Source: Sinomonas gamaensis (lineage in GTDB: Bacteria > Actinomycetota > Actinomycetes > Actinomycetales > Micrococcaceae). Taken from it: a stretch of DNA of 42,692 nucleotides. Positions 16,883 through 25,651 of the stretch are shown one piece after another. The number at the start of each line of letters is the position of its first letter. The stretch's first letter is position 1. The DNA lies in assembly GCF_005876955.1 (NCBI RefSeq), contig NZ_SSCL01000022.1, forward strand, positions 1 to 42,692, in the 5' to 3' direction. The translations under genes were made by a program, and so were the position numbers. Below the pieces are notes generated by a model. The model saw only the letters and a program-made list of their open reading frames with translations. It did no database searches and was not told the DNA's origin.

Positions 16883-17805
16883 CGCCCGGCCTCCGTCCGC
16901 CCGATCTCGGTCCTGACCGCGAAGAGCTCCGGGAAGAAGGTGAGCTCCAGCGCCTGACGCAGGAAGCCGGCGCCGGAGGACCCTCCGGTCCCGGTCTTCA
17001 TCCCGATGGTGCGTTGAACAGTGCGCAAGTGCCTGAACCGCCACAGCTGGAAGTTGTCCTCGAGGTCCACCAGCTCCTCGCAGGTCTCATAGGCGGACCA
17101 GTGCTGCTCCGCGTTGTCGTAGATGTTCTTGAATAGCGGCACCAGATCCGGGCAGAAGGCATGGGCAACCCGGACGTCGCGATCGAGGACTTGGGCCGGC
17201 ACCGCGTACCCCTGCCTCGCCAGATACCTCAGGAATTCGTCGTAGAGGCTCGGCGCGTCGAGCAGAGCCGCCAGCTGGGCCCGCATCTCCGGCTCCGAAT
17301 CGAAGACCGCGAGCATGTCCTCGTTCTTGTTGCCGAGGATGAATTCGACCGACCGGTATTGCCCGGACTGGAAGCCTGAGGCGTGGCCGAGGAAACCTCG
17401 GAACTGGGCGTATTCGTGGGGCGTGAGGGTGGCAAGGACGCTCCATTGCTCGGTGAGCGTCTTCTGGATGTGCTTCACCCGGGCTATGGCCTTGAGTGCC
17501 GCCCCGAGGTTGTCGTCTCGGAGCCAGCCGCAGGCGCTCTTGAGCTCGTGGAGGACAAGCTTGAGCCACAGTTCCGTGGTCTGGTGCTGGATGATGAACA
17601 GGAGCTCGTCGTGGTGTTCCGGAACGCTCACGGGGTGCTGGGCGCTCAGGAGCCGATCGAGTTCGAGGTATCCGCTGTAGGTCATGCGGCCGCTCAGATC
17701 GCGAACAATGCCCTCTTCGAGAGGGCGCGTGTTCTGGCGGGTGGCTTCCTTCTGCGGCGGCGTCTTTGCCGATCGTGTGCTTGCAGTAGATGTGAGATCT
17801 GTCAC
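16879..17805 (-). CDS. kynA: Tryptophan 2,3-dioxygenase
   Basis: This heme enzyme opens the indole ring of tryptophan to N-formylkynurenine. The 308-residue product shows [11 protein letters not shown] with the active-site His74, the axial heme ligand His259 in [12 protein letters not shown], and the substrate loop [10 protein letters not shown] just after it. The N-terminal 30 residues are a hydrophilic extension rich in Thr and Ser. It starts with GTG at 17805 and has a TAGGCT hexamer six bases upstream that overlaps the stop of the preceding membrane gene, so it probably has its own leaderless transcript. kynU follows directly. Confidence 0.96.
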   Translation of the reverse strand: MTDLTSTASTRSAKTPPQKEATRQNTRPLEEGIVRDLSGRMTYSGYLELDRLLSAQHPVSVPEHHDELLFIIQHQTTELWLKLVLHELKSACGWLRDDNLGAALKAIARVKHIQKTLTEQWSVLATLTPHEYAQFRGFLGHASGFQSGQYRSVEFILGNKNEDMLAVFDSEPEMRAQLAALLDAPSLYDEFLRYLARQGYAVPAQVLDRDVRVAHAFCPDLVPLFKNIYDNAEQHWSAYETCEELVDLEDNFQLWRFRHLRTVQRTIGMKTGTGGSSGAGFLRQALELTFFPELFAVRTEIGRTEAGR

Positions 17806-17811
17806 CCGCCC

Positions 17812-17817
17812 AGCCTA
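17812..17817 (-). promoter_or_regulatory. Candidate -10 element for leaderless kynA
   Basis: TAGGCT is six bases before the GTG start and its first three bases are the TAG stop of the upstream gene. The spacing is the one expected for a leaderless actinobacterial transcript. Confidence 0.45.
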
Positions 17818-18456
17818 ACGCCGCCTGCGCCGGCGCTCGGTGACCCGCACGGGCTCAAGCGGCGGCTCCCGGAACTCGGCCCATCCGAGCAGTGCGAACG
17901 CGAGGCCCCACAGGCCGACTCCGGCTTGCGTCCACGGGGACGTCGTCCACGACGTGTTCCCCAGCGCGAGGGTGGGAAACACGACGAGGACCGGGAGGAG
18001 GCCGACGACGAGAGGCAGGCAGCGCTCCCAGCCATGCCAGACGTGGTGGCGGATTGCCGCAACTCCGGCAAGCAGGAAGCCGAGCGGAACGAGCACCGTG
18101 GCGCCGGCGTCGAAGACCCACAGCTCCCCGAACGGAGAAAGGAGGTTCGCCACAGCGAGAAGCGCCAGCCCGAGGATGGCGAGGGCAAGGCCGGTGCGGG
18201 CAAGGAGGCTGCCGCCGAGCGCGTGGTCAGACCAGAGGCCCACGCAGCCGAAGAGAATCAGGATCTGCACGACGCCCACGGCGGGATTGACCAGGCCGAA
18301 ATAGACGCGAGCGGCGGACGCGAAGAGCCCTCCGACATCGAGCACGAACATTGCGCAGCCGCCGGCGACCATCGAGACCGCCGCCCACCGAAGCCAGGGT
18401 GCGCTTCCCCGAGGCACTCCCCCGCTGCCCGGCGGACCGCCGTTGGCGAGGCTCAT
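17815..18456 (-). CDS. Conserved-looking membrane protein of unknown function
   Basis: The 213-residue product has about six hydrophobic segments, beginning with WLRWAAVSMVAGGCAMFVLD and including NPAVGVVQILILFGCVGLW, TGLALAILGLALLAVANLL, AGATVLVPLGFLLAGVAA and LPLVVGLLPVLVVFPTL. The C-terminus is a run of arginines (RVTERRRRRR). Cysteines occur in two of the helices. The family is not recognised. It starts at ATG 18456, with a TAGAAT hexamer seven bases upstream, and lies between ribF and kynA. A link to kynurenine metabolism or to riboflavin is possible only by position. Confidence 0.75.
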   Translation of the reverse strand: MSLANGGPPGSGGVPRGSAPWLRWAAVSMVAGGCAMFVLDVGGLFASAARVYFGLVNPAVGVVQILILFGCVGLWSDHALGGSLLARTGLALAILGLALLAVANLLSPFGELWVFDAGATVLVPLGFLLAGVAAIRHHVWHGWERCLPLVVGLLPVLVVFPTLALGNTSWTTSPWTQAGVGLWGLAFALLGWAEFREPPLEPVRVTERRRRRR

Positions 18457-18463
18457 GCACGGA

Positions 18464-18469
18464 ATTCTA
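18464..18469 (-). promoter_or_regulatory. Candidate -10 element before the 213-residue membrane protein
   Basis: TAGAAT, close to the consensus, ends seven bases before the ATG; its TAG is the stop codon of ribF. No ribosome-binding site is visible. Confidence 0.5.
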
Positions 18470-19459
18470 TGCCCGGGGATCTGCTCCGGCCAGAATGCGG
18501 CGCGCCTGATCGACGTCGACCTTCATCTGCTCGATCAGCGCTTCCGGGCCGCGATACGCAACCATGCCCCGCAGCCGCTCGACGAACTCGACCACGATCT
18601 TCTGCCCGTAAAGGTCAAAGTCCTCGGGCGCCTCATCCGGGCGGTCGAGGACATGGGCCTCAACTTGGCGGGTGACACCGATGAACGTCGGGTTCGACCC
18701 GACGGAGATCGCTGCCGGCCACCTCGTGCCGGACTCGTCGATGAGCCATCCCGCGTAGATGCCGTCCGCGGGGACGTGTCCGATCGCTTCGTGGGCGAGA
18801 TTCGCCGTGGGGAACCCGAGGGCGCGGCCCCGGGCTGCGCCGTGCACCACCTCGCCATGCAGGGCATGCGGGCGTCCGAGGATCTCGGCGGCGATATGCA
18901 CGTCGCCGCGGTCCAGCGCCTCGCGGACCCACGTCGACGAGCAGCGCCGCTGCTCGTCGTCGGCCAGCAGGCTCGGATCTTTCTCCTTGAACTCGTCGAC
19001 GATGACGACCTGGAAGCCATGGCGGCGACCCAGCTCCTGCATCGTGCTGAGGTCCCCCGAGTTTCCGCGGCCGAAGCGCACGTCATGGCCCACCACGACG
19101 GCGCTGGCGCGAAGCCCGTCCACGAAGACGTTCTGGACGAATTCCTCGGGAGTCTGGTGGGCGAACTCAAGGGTGTAGTGGAGCACGAGGATGGCGTCGA
19201 GCCCGTACCCTGCCAACGCGGCGATGCGGTCGTCGATCCCCATGATGAGGTCTGGAGCCGTATCGGGGCGGTGGACTTGTGCAGGGTGGGGATCGAACGT
19301 GACGGCGACCGTCTTGCTCCCCGCCGCTCGGGCCGTCCGTTCAAGCTGGGCGAGCACCTGCTGGTGCCCTCGGTGCACGCCGTCGAAGTTGCCGATCGTC
19401 ACCGCCGTCGGACCGAAGTCGCTCGGCACCTCGTCAAGCCCGCGCCAAATCTGCACCAT
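18467..19459 (-). CDS. ribF: Bifunctional riboflavin kinase/FAD synthetase
   Basis: RibF phosphorylates riboflavin to FMN and adenylylates it to FAD. The 330-residue product has the nucleotidyltransferase motif TIGNFDGVHRGHQ near residues 21-33 and the second HDVRFGRGNSGD block in the N-terminal domain. The C-terminal kinase domain carries GRALGFPTANL and, further on, SVGSNPTF plus an acidic-aromatic DFDLYGQ segment. Length is normal. It lies in the truB-ribF-rpsO order common to many bacteria, but with small membrane genes on the truB side and a membrane gene plus kynA/kynU on the rpsO side. Confidence 0.97.
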   Translation of the reverse strand: MVQIWRGLDEVPSDFGPTAVTIGNFDGVHRGHQQVLAQLERTARAAGSKTVAVTFDPHPAQVHRPDTAPDLIMGIDDRIAALAGYGLDAILVLHYTLEFAHQTPEEFVQNVFVDGLRASAVVVGHDVRFGRGNSGDLSTMQELGRRHGFQVVIVDEFKEKDPSLLADDEQRRCSSTWVREALDRGDVHIAAEILGRPHALHGEVVHGAARGRALGFPTANLAHEAIGHVPADGIYAGWLIDESGTRWPAAISVGSNPTFIGVTRQVEAHVLDRPDEAPEDFDLYGQKIVVEFVERLRGMVAYRGPEALIEQMKVDVDQARRILAGADPRA

Positions 19460-19493
19460 CGTCCCTGCCTCGTCGCCGATTGTCTCGCGCCCT

Positions 19494-19928
19494 TTACACT
19501 ACCGGCTGGCGTCGGGGGCGATTGGTGTAGAGCCAAGCGAGCCCGACGAACGGCAGGACGAGGGGGATGAAGCCGTACCCTCTGCCATACACGCTCCAGA
19601 CCGTGTCCTGCGCGAAGTCCTGGGGCGCAACGACGCTCAGCGTGCCGACGGCAAGAACGCCGACGAGCTCGACGAGGACGGCCGTGCACGTGACGTACCA
19701 GCTCGTCACGCCCTTCCGCGCCATGGCGACCGTGGCCACGATGTAGACGACGGCGGCGACCGCACTGAGGACATACGCGAGCGGCGCCTCGGCGAACTTT
19801 GTTGCGATCTGATAGCCGGCCCGTGCCGTGGCGGACAGAGCAAAGATTCCGTACACGGCAACGATCAGCCGGCCGACACCCTTGCTGCGGGTCCTCGGCG
19901 AATGTTCTTCCACGTCAGAAGGCTCCAT
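19494..19928 (-). CDS. Four-helix membrane protein of unknown function
   Basis: A 144-residue product with a short charged N-terminus (MEPSDVEEHSPRTRSK) and four hydrophobic segments, the last reading FIPLVLPFVGLAWLYTN; it ends RPRRQPVV. ATG at 19928 is chosen since it overlaps the end of the upstream membrane gene by 14 bases and gives a compact protein. Homologues next to truB are frequent in related genomes, by recollection. No catalytic motif is visible. Confidence 0.78.
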   Translation of the reverse strand: MEPSDVEEHSPRTRSKGVGRLIVAVYGIFALSATARAGYQIATKFAEAPLAYVLSAVAAVVYIVATVAMARKGVTSWYVTCTAVLVELVGVLAVGTLSVVAPQDFAQDTVWSVYGRGYGFIPLVLPFVGLAWLYTNRPRRQPVV

Positions 19929-20280
19929 TCCAGATCTGCTCCATGCGGAACAGCATGACGAAAACAGTGATGGGGACGGCCGCGAGCACCACGTTGCTCC
20001 AGCGCGACTTGTCGAGGATGGCCCACCAGAAGGCGGCGATGGGCAGCACAAGCGCCGTGATGAGGTAACCCCAGAACTCCCACGGCTCCCCGCGGACGGC
20101 CTCTCCCCCCGCCTGGCGCACGCCGGCGGCCACGCCGAAGATCACCAGGAAGAGTTCGACGGCGGCGACCGAGAGGATCGCCGCGTCCCCGGGATAGCGC
20201 TTGGTCGCCGCGGCGAGGACGCAGATGACGGCCGAGACGGCGAACAGTGCCGTGCCGATCCAGAAGAATGGGTCGGTCAC
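19915..20280 (-). CDS. Small membrane protein downstream of truB
   Basis: The 121-residue product has four predicted membrane helices (FFWIGTALFAVSAVICVLAA, ILSVAAVELFLVIFGVAAG, YLITALVLPIAAFWWAIL and VVLAAVPITVFVMLF) and no conserved catalytic residue that I recognise. It begins with GTG at 20280, overlapping the truB stop by four bases, so it is translationally coupled to truB. The next membrane gene begins inside its end. A two-protein membrane complex is a reasonable guess only from the overlap. Confidence 0.8.
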   Translation of the reverse strand: MTDPFFWIGTALFAVSAVICVLAAATKRYPGDAAILSVAAVELFLVIFGVAAGVRQAGGEAVRGEPWEFWGYLITALVLPIAAFWWAILDKSRWSNVVLAAVPITVFVMLFRMEQIWNGAF

Positions 20281-21182
20281 GTGGGCTGCTCTCCCTTGGC
20301 GTCGCCGCCCTGGGCCGCGAAGACCAGTTCGGGCCGCGCGGCCGGCCCGGCGTCCTTGAGCAGGGCCACGAGGCTTCCATCCGGCCCGAAGGCTGCGGTG
20401 ACGTCGTCGCGCCCGCTGGGAGCGATGCGACGTCCGAAGGAAAGCTCGATCGCTTCTTCCGGACTGAGCTCACGCGCGGGGAGGAGCGCCCGCGCCGCTT
20501 CGGCGAGCGGAAGGATCTCCAGATCCTCGGCGAGCTCCTCGAGGGTGTGCGCGGCCTCGATCCTGTACGGTCCCACCTGGGTCCGCCGGAGCGCGGTCAG
20601 GTGCCCCCCGACGCCCAAGTCCACTCCGAGGTCTCGGGCGAGGGCCCTGATGTACGTCCCCGACGAGCACCTGATCGTCGCGTCCACATCGAGCAGCCGC
20701 CCTCCCCGCTCACGGCGGATGTCATGGATCTCGAAGGAGTGCACGGTGATGGGGCGGGCTTCCAGCTCCACGCTCTCGCCCGCGCGGACCCGCGCATAGG
20801 ACCGCTGGCCGGCGATCTTGATCGCACTCACGCTGCTCGGCACCTGGAGAATCTCTCCGGTAAGACGGGCGGCGCCTTCCCTGATCTGCTCTTCGGTGAC
20901 AGCCGCCGCGATGGTCTCAGACACCACCTCGCCCTCGGCGTCGTCGGTAACGGTGCCTTGGCCGAGGCGGATTGTCGCCGTGTACGTCTTCGAGGTTCCG
21001 ACGATGTAGGAGAGGAGCCGCGTGGCGCGGTTGACGCCCACCACGAGGACGCCCGTCGCCATGGGGTCCAGTGTGCCTGCGTGGCCCACCTTCCGCGTCC
21101 CGGCCAGACGGCGGACCCGGCCGACGACGTCGTGGCTCGTCCATCCCTGCGGTTTGTCGACGATCACGAGTCCAGAAAGCAC
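20277..21182 (-). CDS. truB: tRNA pseudouridine synthase TruB
   Basis: TruB makes pseudouridine 55 in the T-loop of tRNAs. The 301-residue product begins with a GTG-started LSGLVIVDKPQGWTSHDVV and has the catalytic Asp39 in GHAGTLDPMATGVL, the KTYTATIRLG block, and SSGTYIRALARDLG further on. The C-terminal 80 residues form a PUA-like extension typical of actinobacteria. The start is GTG at 21182, with TATACT seven bases upstream, consistent with a leaderless message although upstream genes run in the same direction. Confidence 0.97.
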   Translation of the reverse strand: MLSGLVIVDKPQGWTSHDVVGRVRRLAGTRKVGHAGTLDPMATGVLVVGVNRATRLLSYIVGTSKTYTATIRLGQGTVTDDAEGEVVSETIAAAVTEEQIREGAARLTGEILQVPSSVSAIKIAGQRSYARVRAGESVELEARPITVHSFEIHDIRRERGGRLLDVDATIRCSSGTYIRALARDLGVDLGVGGHLTALRRTQVGPYRIEAAHTLEELAEDLEILPLAEAARALLPARELSPEEAIELSFGRRIAPSGRDDVTAAFGPDGSLVALLKDAGPAARPELVFAAQGGDAKGEQPT

Positions 21183-21189
21183 GCCTCTC

Positions 21190-21195
21190 AGTATA
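21190..21195 (-). promoter_or_regulatory. Candidate -10 element for leaderless truB
   Basis: TATACT lies seven bases before the truB GTG and is five of six to the TATAAT consensus. No clear -35 box or ribosome site accompanies it. Confidence 0.5.
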
Positions 21196-21208
21196 TGGAG
21201 GTCAGCGA

Positions 21209-21691
21209 TCAGTACTTGACGCGGCCCCCGAACGCGGTCCAGGCCTCGAACGGGGCGGATCTCTTCGCGACAGGGCTATGGTTGACCGGCATGAGCGTGT
21301 GGTCCACGCCGTCGAAATACTCGTAGAACCTCGCGTCGTCGAAACCCACGGCCGCAGCGTCGTGGCGGTCCGCGGCGAAGTACACCCGCGCGACGTGCGC
21401 CCAAAGCGACGCTGCGAGGCAGAGCGGGCAGGGCTCGCAGCTCGAGTAGAGGACGGCGCCGCGTAGGTCGAACGTGCGCGAACCGGCAGCGGCGCGACGG
21501 ATGGCGACGACCTCGGCATGGGCGGTGGGGTCATTGTCCCTTGTCACCCGGTTCGTCCCCTCGAAGACCGACCCGTCCGGCATGCGCACTACCGCCCCGA
21601 ATGGACCGCCGCCGTCAGCAACATTCGCCACGGCCAGCTCGACGGCGCGCTCCACGTAGCGCGAGACGTTGTCAGCTTCCATGCCGCCCAT
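21209..21691 (-). CDS. Cytidine/deoxycytidylate-type deaminase, probably guanine deaminase-like
   Basis: The zinc sites are a HAE motif in DPTAHAEVVAIR and a PCxxC motif in YSSCEPCPLCLAAS, which define the CDA superfamily. At 160 residues with an extended C-terminus (FDDARFYEYF, then a conserved-looking GRVKY end), it looks more like the guanine deaminase GuaD group than the tRNA adenosine deaminase TadA group. This split is a judgement by motif. The start may be the ATG at 21691 or the one at 21682. It lies between rbfA and truB, an addition to the normal gene order. Confidence 0.85.
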   Translation of the reverse strand: MGGMEADNVSRYVERAVELAVANVADGGGPFGAVVRMPDGSVFEGTNRVTRDNDPTAHAEVVAIRRAAAGSRTFDLRGAVLYSSCEPCPLCLAASLWAHVARVYFAADRHDAAAVGFDDARFYEYFDGVDHTLMPVNHSPVAKRSAPFEAWTAFGGRVKY

Positions 21692-21749
21692 GGTAACGAG
21701 CGCAAGGCGCCGCTAGAGCTTCACCTTTCGGTCGGGCCCCCGGCTCTGC

Positions 21750-22226
21750 TCACTCCTCCTCGGCGTCGATAGCGACGCCGTCGAACTCGGACTCGTGCTC
21801 GACGTCCTCATGCGGCTTCCGGTACGGATCCGGGTCCCCTGCGGGCCGGGCAGCCGCGGCCAGGCGGGCCAACTCCTCGTCGCGGGCGCGGGCCTGTCGG
21901 AGCAGATCCTCCACGTGCGAGGCGTTGACCGGCACCTCGTCGGCCACGAACTCGAGCGTCGGGGTGAGGCGGATGGTGAGATTGCGGCCGAGCTCGCGCC
22001 GAAGCACACCCTTCTTCGCTTCGAGCACGTCACGGGCGCCCTCCTGCGCCGCCGTGTCGCCGAGAACCGTGTAGTACACGGTTGCGTGCTGGAGGTCGTT
22101 CGTCACGCGGGCATCCGTGACCGTGATGGCCTCGGCCCGCTCATCCTTCACGGCCTTGCGCAAGGCCTCGGCGACAACAACCTTGATCCGCTGGGCGAGG
22201 CGCGCAGCGCGTGCCGGATCAGCCAT
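21750..22226 (-). CDS. rbfA: 30S ribosome-binding factor RbfA
   Basis: RbfA binds the maturing 30S subunit near the 16S rRNA 5' end. The 158-residue product has the KH-like core from ARAARLAQRIKVVVAEALRK to LTPTLEFVADEVPVNASHVE, then a long acidic tail ending DAEEE. ATG at 22226 is preceded by AGGAGA. A strong hairpin at 22251-22280 separates it from infB, so its expression may be set by partial termination. Confidence 0.95.
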   Translation of the reverse strand: MADPARAARLAQRIKVVVAEALRKAVKDERAEAITVTDARVTNDLQHATVYYTVLGDTAAQEGARDVLEAKKGVLRRELGRNLTIRLTPTLEFVADEVPVNASHVEDLLRQARARDEELARLAAAARPAGDPDPYRKPHEDVEHESEFDGVAIDAEEE

Positions 22227-22250
22227 GGGGAATCTCCTTCTGTGGACTGG

Positions 22251-22280
22251 GAAGGGGCCCCGCACTGGCGGGGCCCCTTC
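22251..22280 (-). terminator. 13-bp perfect hairpin between infB and rbfA
   Basis: GAAGGGGCCCCGC (22251-22263) and GCGGGGCCCCTTC (22268-22280) are exact complements with an ACTG loop. It begins 12 bases after the infB stop and ends 24 bases before the rbfA start. It lacks a T-run. It is the strongest short hairpin I noticed in the window and is likely a terminator or attenuator. Confidence 0.75.
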
Positions 22281-22292
22281 GTGACGGACGCG

Positions 22293-25187
22293 TCAGACGC
22301 GCGGCTTCTCGCGCATCTCGAACGTCTCGATGATGTCCTCGAGCTGGATGTCGTTGAACGAACCCAGTCCGATACCGCACTCGAAGCCCTCGCGGACCTC
22401 GGTTGCATCGTCCTTGAACCGCTTGAGCGATTCGATCGAGAGGTTGTCTCCGACCACGACGCCATCGCGGAGCACGCGTGCCTTCGCGTTGCGACGGATC
22501 AGGCCGCTGCGGACGATCGAGCCGGCGATGTTGCCGAACTTGGAGGACCGGAAGATCTCTCGCACCTCGGCCGTGCCGAGCTGGACCTCTTCGTACTCCG
22601 GCTTGAGCATCCCCTTGAGGGCGAGCTCAATGTCCTCGATGGCCGCGTAGATCACCGAGTAGAAGCGCATGTCCACGCCCTCACGGTCCGCGAGCTCAGC
22701 GACACGTTCCGCAGGACGGACGTTGAAGCCGATGATGATCGCGTTGTCGACCGTCGCGAGGTTGACATCGTTCTGAGTGATCGCGCCGACGCCGCGGTGG
22801 ATGACACGGAGCTGGACTTCCTCGCCCACATCGATCTTGAGCAGCGAGTCCTCGAGCGCCTCGACGGCACCGGACACGTCACCCTTGAGGATGAGGTTGA
22901 GGGTATCGATCTTGCCTTCGGCCACAGCCTTGTCGAAGTCCTCGAGGCTGATCCGCTTGCGGCGCTTCGCGAGCTGGGCGTTCCGCTCGGCCGCCTCGCG
23001 CTTCTCCGCGATCTGACGGGCTGTGCGCTCGTCCTCGGTCACGAGGAACGTGTCGCCTGCCCGCGGCACCGAGGAGAGGCCCAGGACCTGGACCGGACGC
23101 GACGGCGTCGCAGCCTCGACCGGCTCGCCATCCTCGTCGAACATGGCGCGAACGCGGCCGTGGGCCGTACCCGCCACCATGTTGTCGCCGACGTGCAGCG
23201 TTCCGGACTGGACGAGCACTGTGGCGACGGCACCGCGACCGCGGTCGAGGTTCGCCTCGATGGCAACACCGCGGGCGTCCTTGTTCGGGTTGGCGCGGAG
23301 GTCGAGCGCCGCGTCAGCCGTGAGCAGGACGGCCGAGAGGAGGTCGTCGATGTGCAGGTTCTGGCGTGCGGAGACGTCCACGAACATCGTGTCGCCGCCG
23401 TACTCCTCGGGAATGAGACCGTACTCGGTGAGCTGGCCGCGCACCTTGTCCGGGTTCGCACCCTCCTTGTCGATCTTGTTGACCGCCACGACGATCGGGA
23501 CGCCGGCCGCCTGGGCGTGGTTGAGCGCCTCGACGGTCTGCGGCATCACGCCGTCGTCCGCAGCGACCACAAGCACGGCGATGTCGGTGACCTGCGCACC
23601 GCGGGCACGCATGGCGGTGAATGCCTCGTGACCCGGCGTATCGATGAAGGTCAGCTTGCGAGCGTCACCGTCGTGCTCGAACTCGATCTGGTAGGCACCG
23701 ATGTGCTGGGTGATGCCACCGTGCTCGCCTTCCACTACGTTGGTGTGGCGGATGGCGTCGAGGAGGCGCGTCTTACCGTGGTCGACGTGGCCCATGACAG
23801 TGACCACTGCGGGGCGGATCTCCAGATCCTCGTCCGTCTCGGCCTCGAGTTCCGCCTCAAGGTCGATGTCGAAGGACTCGAGCAGCTCGCGCTCCTCGTC
23901 CTCGGGCGACACAACCTGGATCTTGTAGCCGAGCTCCTCGCCGAGGACCGAGAACGTCTCCTCGTCCAGGGACTGCGTGGCCGTGGCCATCTCGCCCAGG
24001 TGGAAGAGCACCGTCACCAGCGAGGCGGGGTTCGCATCGATCTTCTCGGCGAAGTCGGTGATGGACGCACCACGACGCAGCCGGACGATCGTCTCGCCGT
24101 CACCACGGGGCACTGAAACGCCGCCGAGCGACGGTGCGCTCATCTGCTCCAGCTCTTGGCGCTTGGCGCGCTTCGACTTGCGCTGCTTGCCGCGGCCAGC
24201 ACCGCCCTTGCCGAAGGCACCCTGGGTGCCGCCGCGTCCGCGGCCGCCCTTGCCGAAACCGCCGCCCGCGGGGGCTCCACCCGGAGCGCCACCGCCGCCG
24301 GGGCGACCCGGGCCGCGTCCGCCGGTTCCCGCAGGACGGGCCCCGGGCTGCGGACGATCAGAGCGAGGCGGCATCATGCCAGGGTTCGGCCGCGCGCCGC
24401 CCCCTCCGGGACGGGGACCGCCCGAACCGCCCGGACGCGGGGCGCCACCGGGACGGGGAGCGCCGCCGGGACGCGGTGCGCCCGGACGCGGAGCGCCGGA
24501 ACGCGGAGCCTGGGGGCGCGGGATGCCGGCGGTACCACCCGGACGCGGTGCGGGACGCGGCCCGCCCGGGCGATCGCCGTCGCGCGATCCCGGACGGGGC
24601 ATGCCCTGCGAGGTCGCGAAGGGGTTGTTCCCCGGCCGCGGCGCACGCTCTTCACGCGAGCCAGGACGCTGCATGCCCTGAGAGGACGAGAACGGGTTGT
24701 TTCCGGGGCGAGGACCGCCGGGCCGCGGGCCAGGGGTGGCGCCCGGACGGGGGCCGGAGCCACCGGCGGGACGCGAGGCCTGTGCCGGGGCGGCCGGCTG
24801 GGCCGGAGCGGCCGGGCGGGCAGGTCCCGGCTTCACCGAGGCTGCCGACGCCGACGGCTGAGCGGCCGGCGCAGAAGTCTGGGGAGCCCGGGGGGCTGGG
24901 GTACGGGGCGCAGCCGAGGATGCGGATGCGCTCTGGGCCGGGGATGTCTGGACCGGCGAGCTCTGGGGCGCGCGGGGCGCCGCAGGACGGGCGGCCGCGG
25001 TGGCAGTCGCCTTGGCCGGCTTGGACGCGCCGCCCGGGTAAGCGTCGCGAAGCTTCTTCACGACGGGCGCCTCGATAGTCGAGGACGCAGAACGCACGAA
25101 CTCACCCAGCTCTTGAAGCTTGGCGAGGGCGTCCTTGGAGGTGATACCGAGCTCCTTCGCGAGCTCGTGTACGCGGACCTTGGCCAC
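22293..25187 (-). CDS. infB: Translation initiation factor IF-2
   Basis: IF-2 is a GTPase that brings initiator tRNA to the 30S subunit. The 964-residue product has an N-terminal helical IF2_N domain ([19 protein letters not shown]), a Pro/Gly/Arg-rich disordered stretch from about 70 to 345, then the GTPase domain with G1 GHVDHGKT near residue 465, G3 DTPGHEAF and G4 NKID, and the C-terminal domains II-IV. The low-complexity stretch includes near-repeats of [12 protein letters not shown] and [11 protein letters not shown] at 25187 is preceded by ACAGGAG. A hairpin lies in the 117-base leader after ylxR. Confidence 0.98.
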   Translation of the reverse strand: MAKVRVHELAKELGITSKDALAKLQELGEFVRSASSTIEAPVVKKLRDAYPGGASKPAKATATAAARPAAPRAPQSSPVQTSPAQSASASSAAPRTPAPRAPQTSAPAAQPSASAASVKPGPARPAAPAQPAAPAQASRPAGGSGPRPGATPGPRPGGPRPGNNPFSSSQGMQRPGSREERAPRPGNNPFATSQGMPRPGSRDGDRPGGPRPAPRPGGTAGIPRPQAPRSGAPRPGAPRPGGAPRPGGAPRPGGSGGPRPGGGGARPNPGMMPPRSDRPQPGARPAGTGGRGPGRPGGGGAPGGAPAGGGFGKGGRGRGGTQGAFGKGGAGRGKQRKSKRAKRQELEQMSAPSLGGVSVPRGDGETIVRLRRGASITDFAEKIDANPASLVTVLFHLGEMATATQSLDEETFSVLGEELGYKIQVVSPEDEERELLESFDIDLEAELEAETDEDLEIRPAVVTVMGHVDHGKTRLLDAIRHTNVVEGEHGGITQHIGAYQIEFEHDGDARKLTFIDTPGHEAFTAMRARGAQVTDIAVLVVAADDGVMPQTVEALNHAQAAGVPIVVAVNKIDKEGANPDKVRGQLTEYGLIPEEYGGDTMFVDVSARQNLHIDDLLSAVLLTADAALDLRANPNKDARGVAIEANLDRGRGAVATVLVQSGTLHVGDNMVAGTAHGRVRAMFDEDGEPVEAATPSRPVQVLGLSSVPRAGDTFLVTEDERTARQIAEKREAAERNAQLAKRRKRISLEDFDKAVAEGKIDTLNLILKGDVSGAVEALEDSLLKIDVGEEVQLRVIHRGVGAITQNDVNLATVDNAIIIGFNVRPAERVAELADREGVDMRFYSVIYAAIEDIELALKGMLKPEYEEVQLGTAEVREIFRSSKFGNIAGSIVRSGLIRRNAKARVLRDGVVVGDNLSIESLKRFKDDATEVREGFECGIGLGSFNDIQLEDIIETFEMREKPRV

Positions 25188-25200
25188 ATTTCTCCTGTCT

Positions 25201-25228
25201 CGGTCCGCGCCGAGCCAGGCGTGGACCG
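25201..25228 (-). promoter_or_regulatory. Leader hairpin before infB
   Basis: CGGTCCGCGCC (25201-25211) and GGCGTGGACCG (25218-25228) pair over 11 positions with one G-U wobble and a six-base loop. It is 14 bases upstream of the infB GTG and directly before its AGGAG site, so it could affect translation or end transcription read-through from ylxR. Confidence 0.5.
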
Positions 25229-25304
25229 TCTACTGCTTCCTGTCGTCGCGCAACAAGATGTTCATCGCTACGCGCTCATGGGACGGGGACTCATCGGGTT
25301 TCCA

Positions 25305-25628
25305 TCAGATTTCTGACCCGCTTTCAGCTTTGACGGTGACCGTGCCGGCGGTGGCCTGCACGATGGTGCCGAAGAAGTCGTCGACGGCCCCGTGGTCCAC
25401 CGCGCCTCTGAAGGCGCGCTGGAACGCGCGGCGTTTGACGGCTTGCGTCAGGCATGCGCGGTCGGGATGCAGCCAAGCACCTCGCCCGGGCAGTCGGCGG
25501 CGCGGATCGACGACGACGCGTTGAGAGTCCTCGACGTCCCGCACCAGCCGGAGCAATTCAGACCGAGGCGCAATCTGGCGACAACCGATGCACGTACGCA
25601 GTGGTTTCCGCCCCAGTGGTTTCTGCAC
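25305..25628 (-). CDS. ylxR: YlxR-like RNA-binding protein (DUF448)
   Basis: The 107-residue product carries the family signature RTCIGCRQIAPRSELLRLV near its N-terminus, and RRLPGRGAWLHPDRACL in the middle. In other bacteria YlxR lies between nusA and infB, as here, and has been linked to RNase P or nucleoid-associated regulation; the exact role is unsettled. The GTG at 25628 follows CCGGG. Two -10-like hexamers (TAGGCT at 25649-25654, overlapping the nusA stop, and TAGGAT at 25642-25647) lie upstream. Confidence 0.93.
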   Translation of the reverse strand: MQKPLGRKPLRTCIGCRQIAPRSELLRLVRDVEDSQRVVVDPRRRLPGRGAWLHPDRACLTQAVKRRAFQRAFRGAVDHGAVDDFFGTIVQATAGTVTVKAESGSEI

Positions 25629-25651
25629 CCCGGACCTATCTATCCTACAGC

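Noticed and set aside
21795-24116. Plus-strand open frame of 773 codons opposite infB and rbfA
   Set aside because: Antisense shadow of well-conserved genes, with composition typical of a reversed frame.
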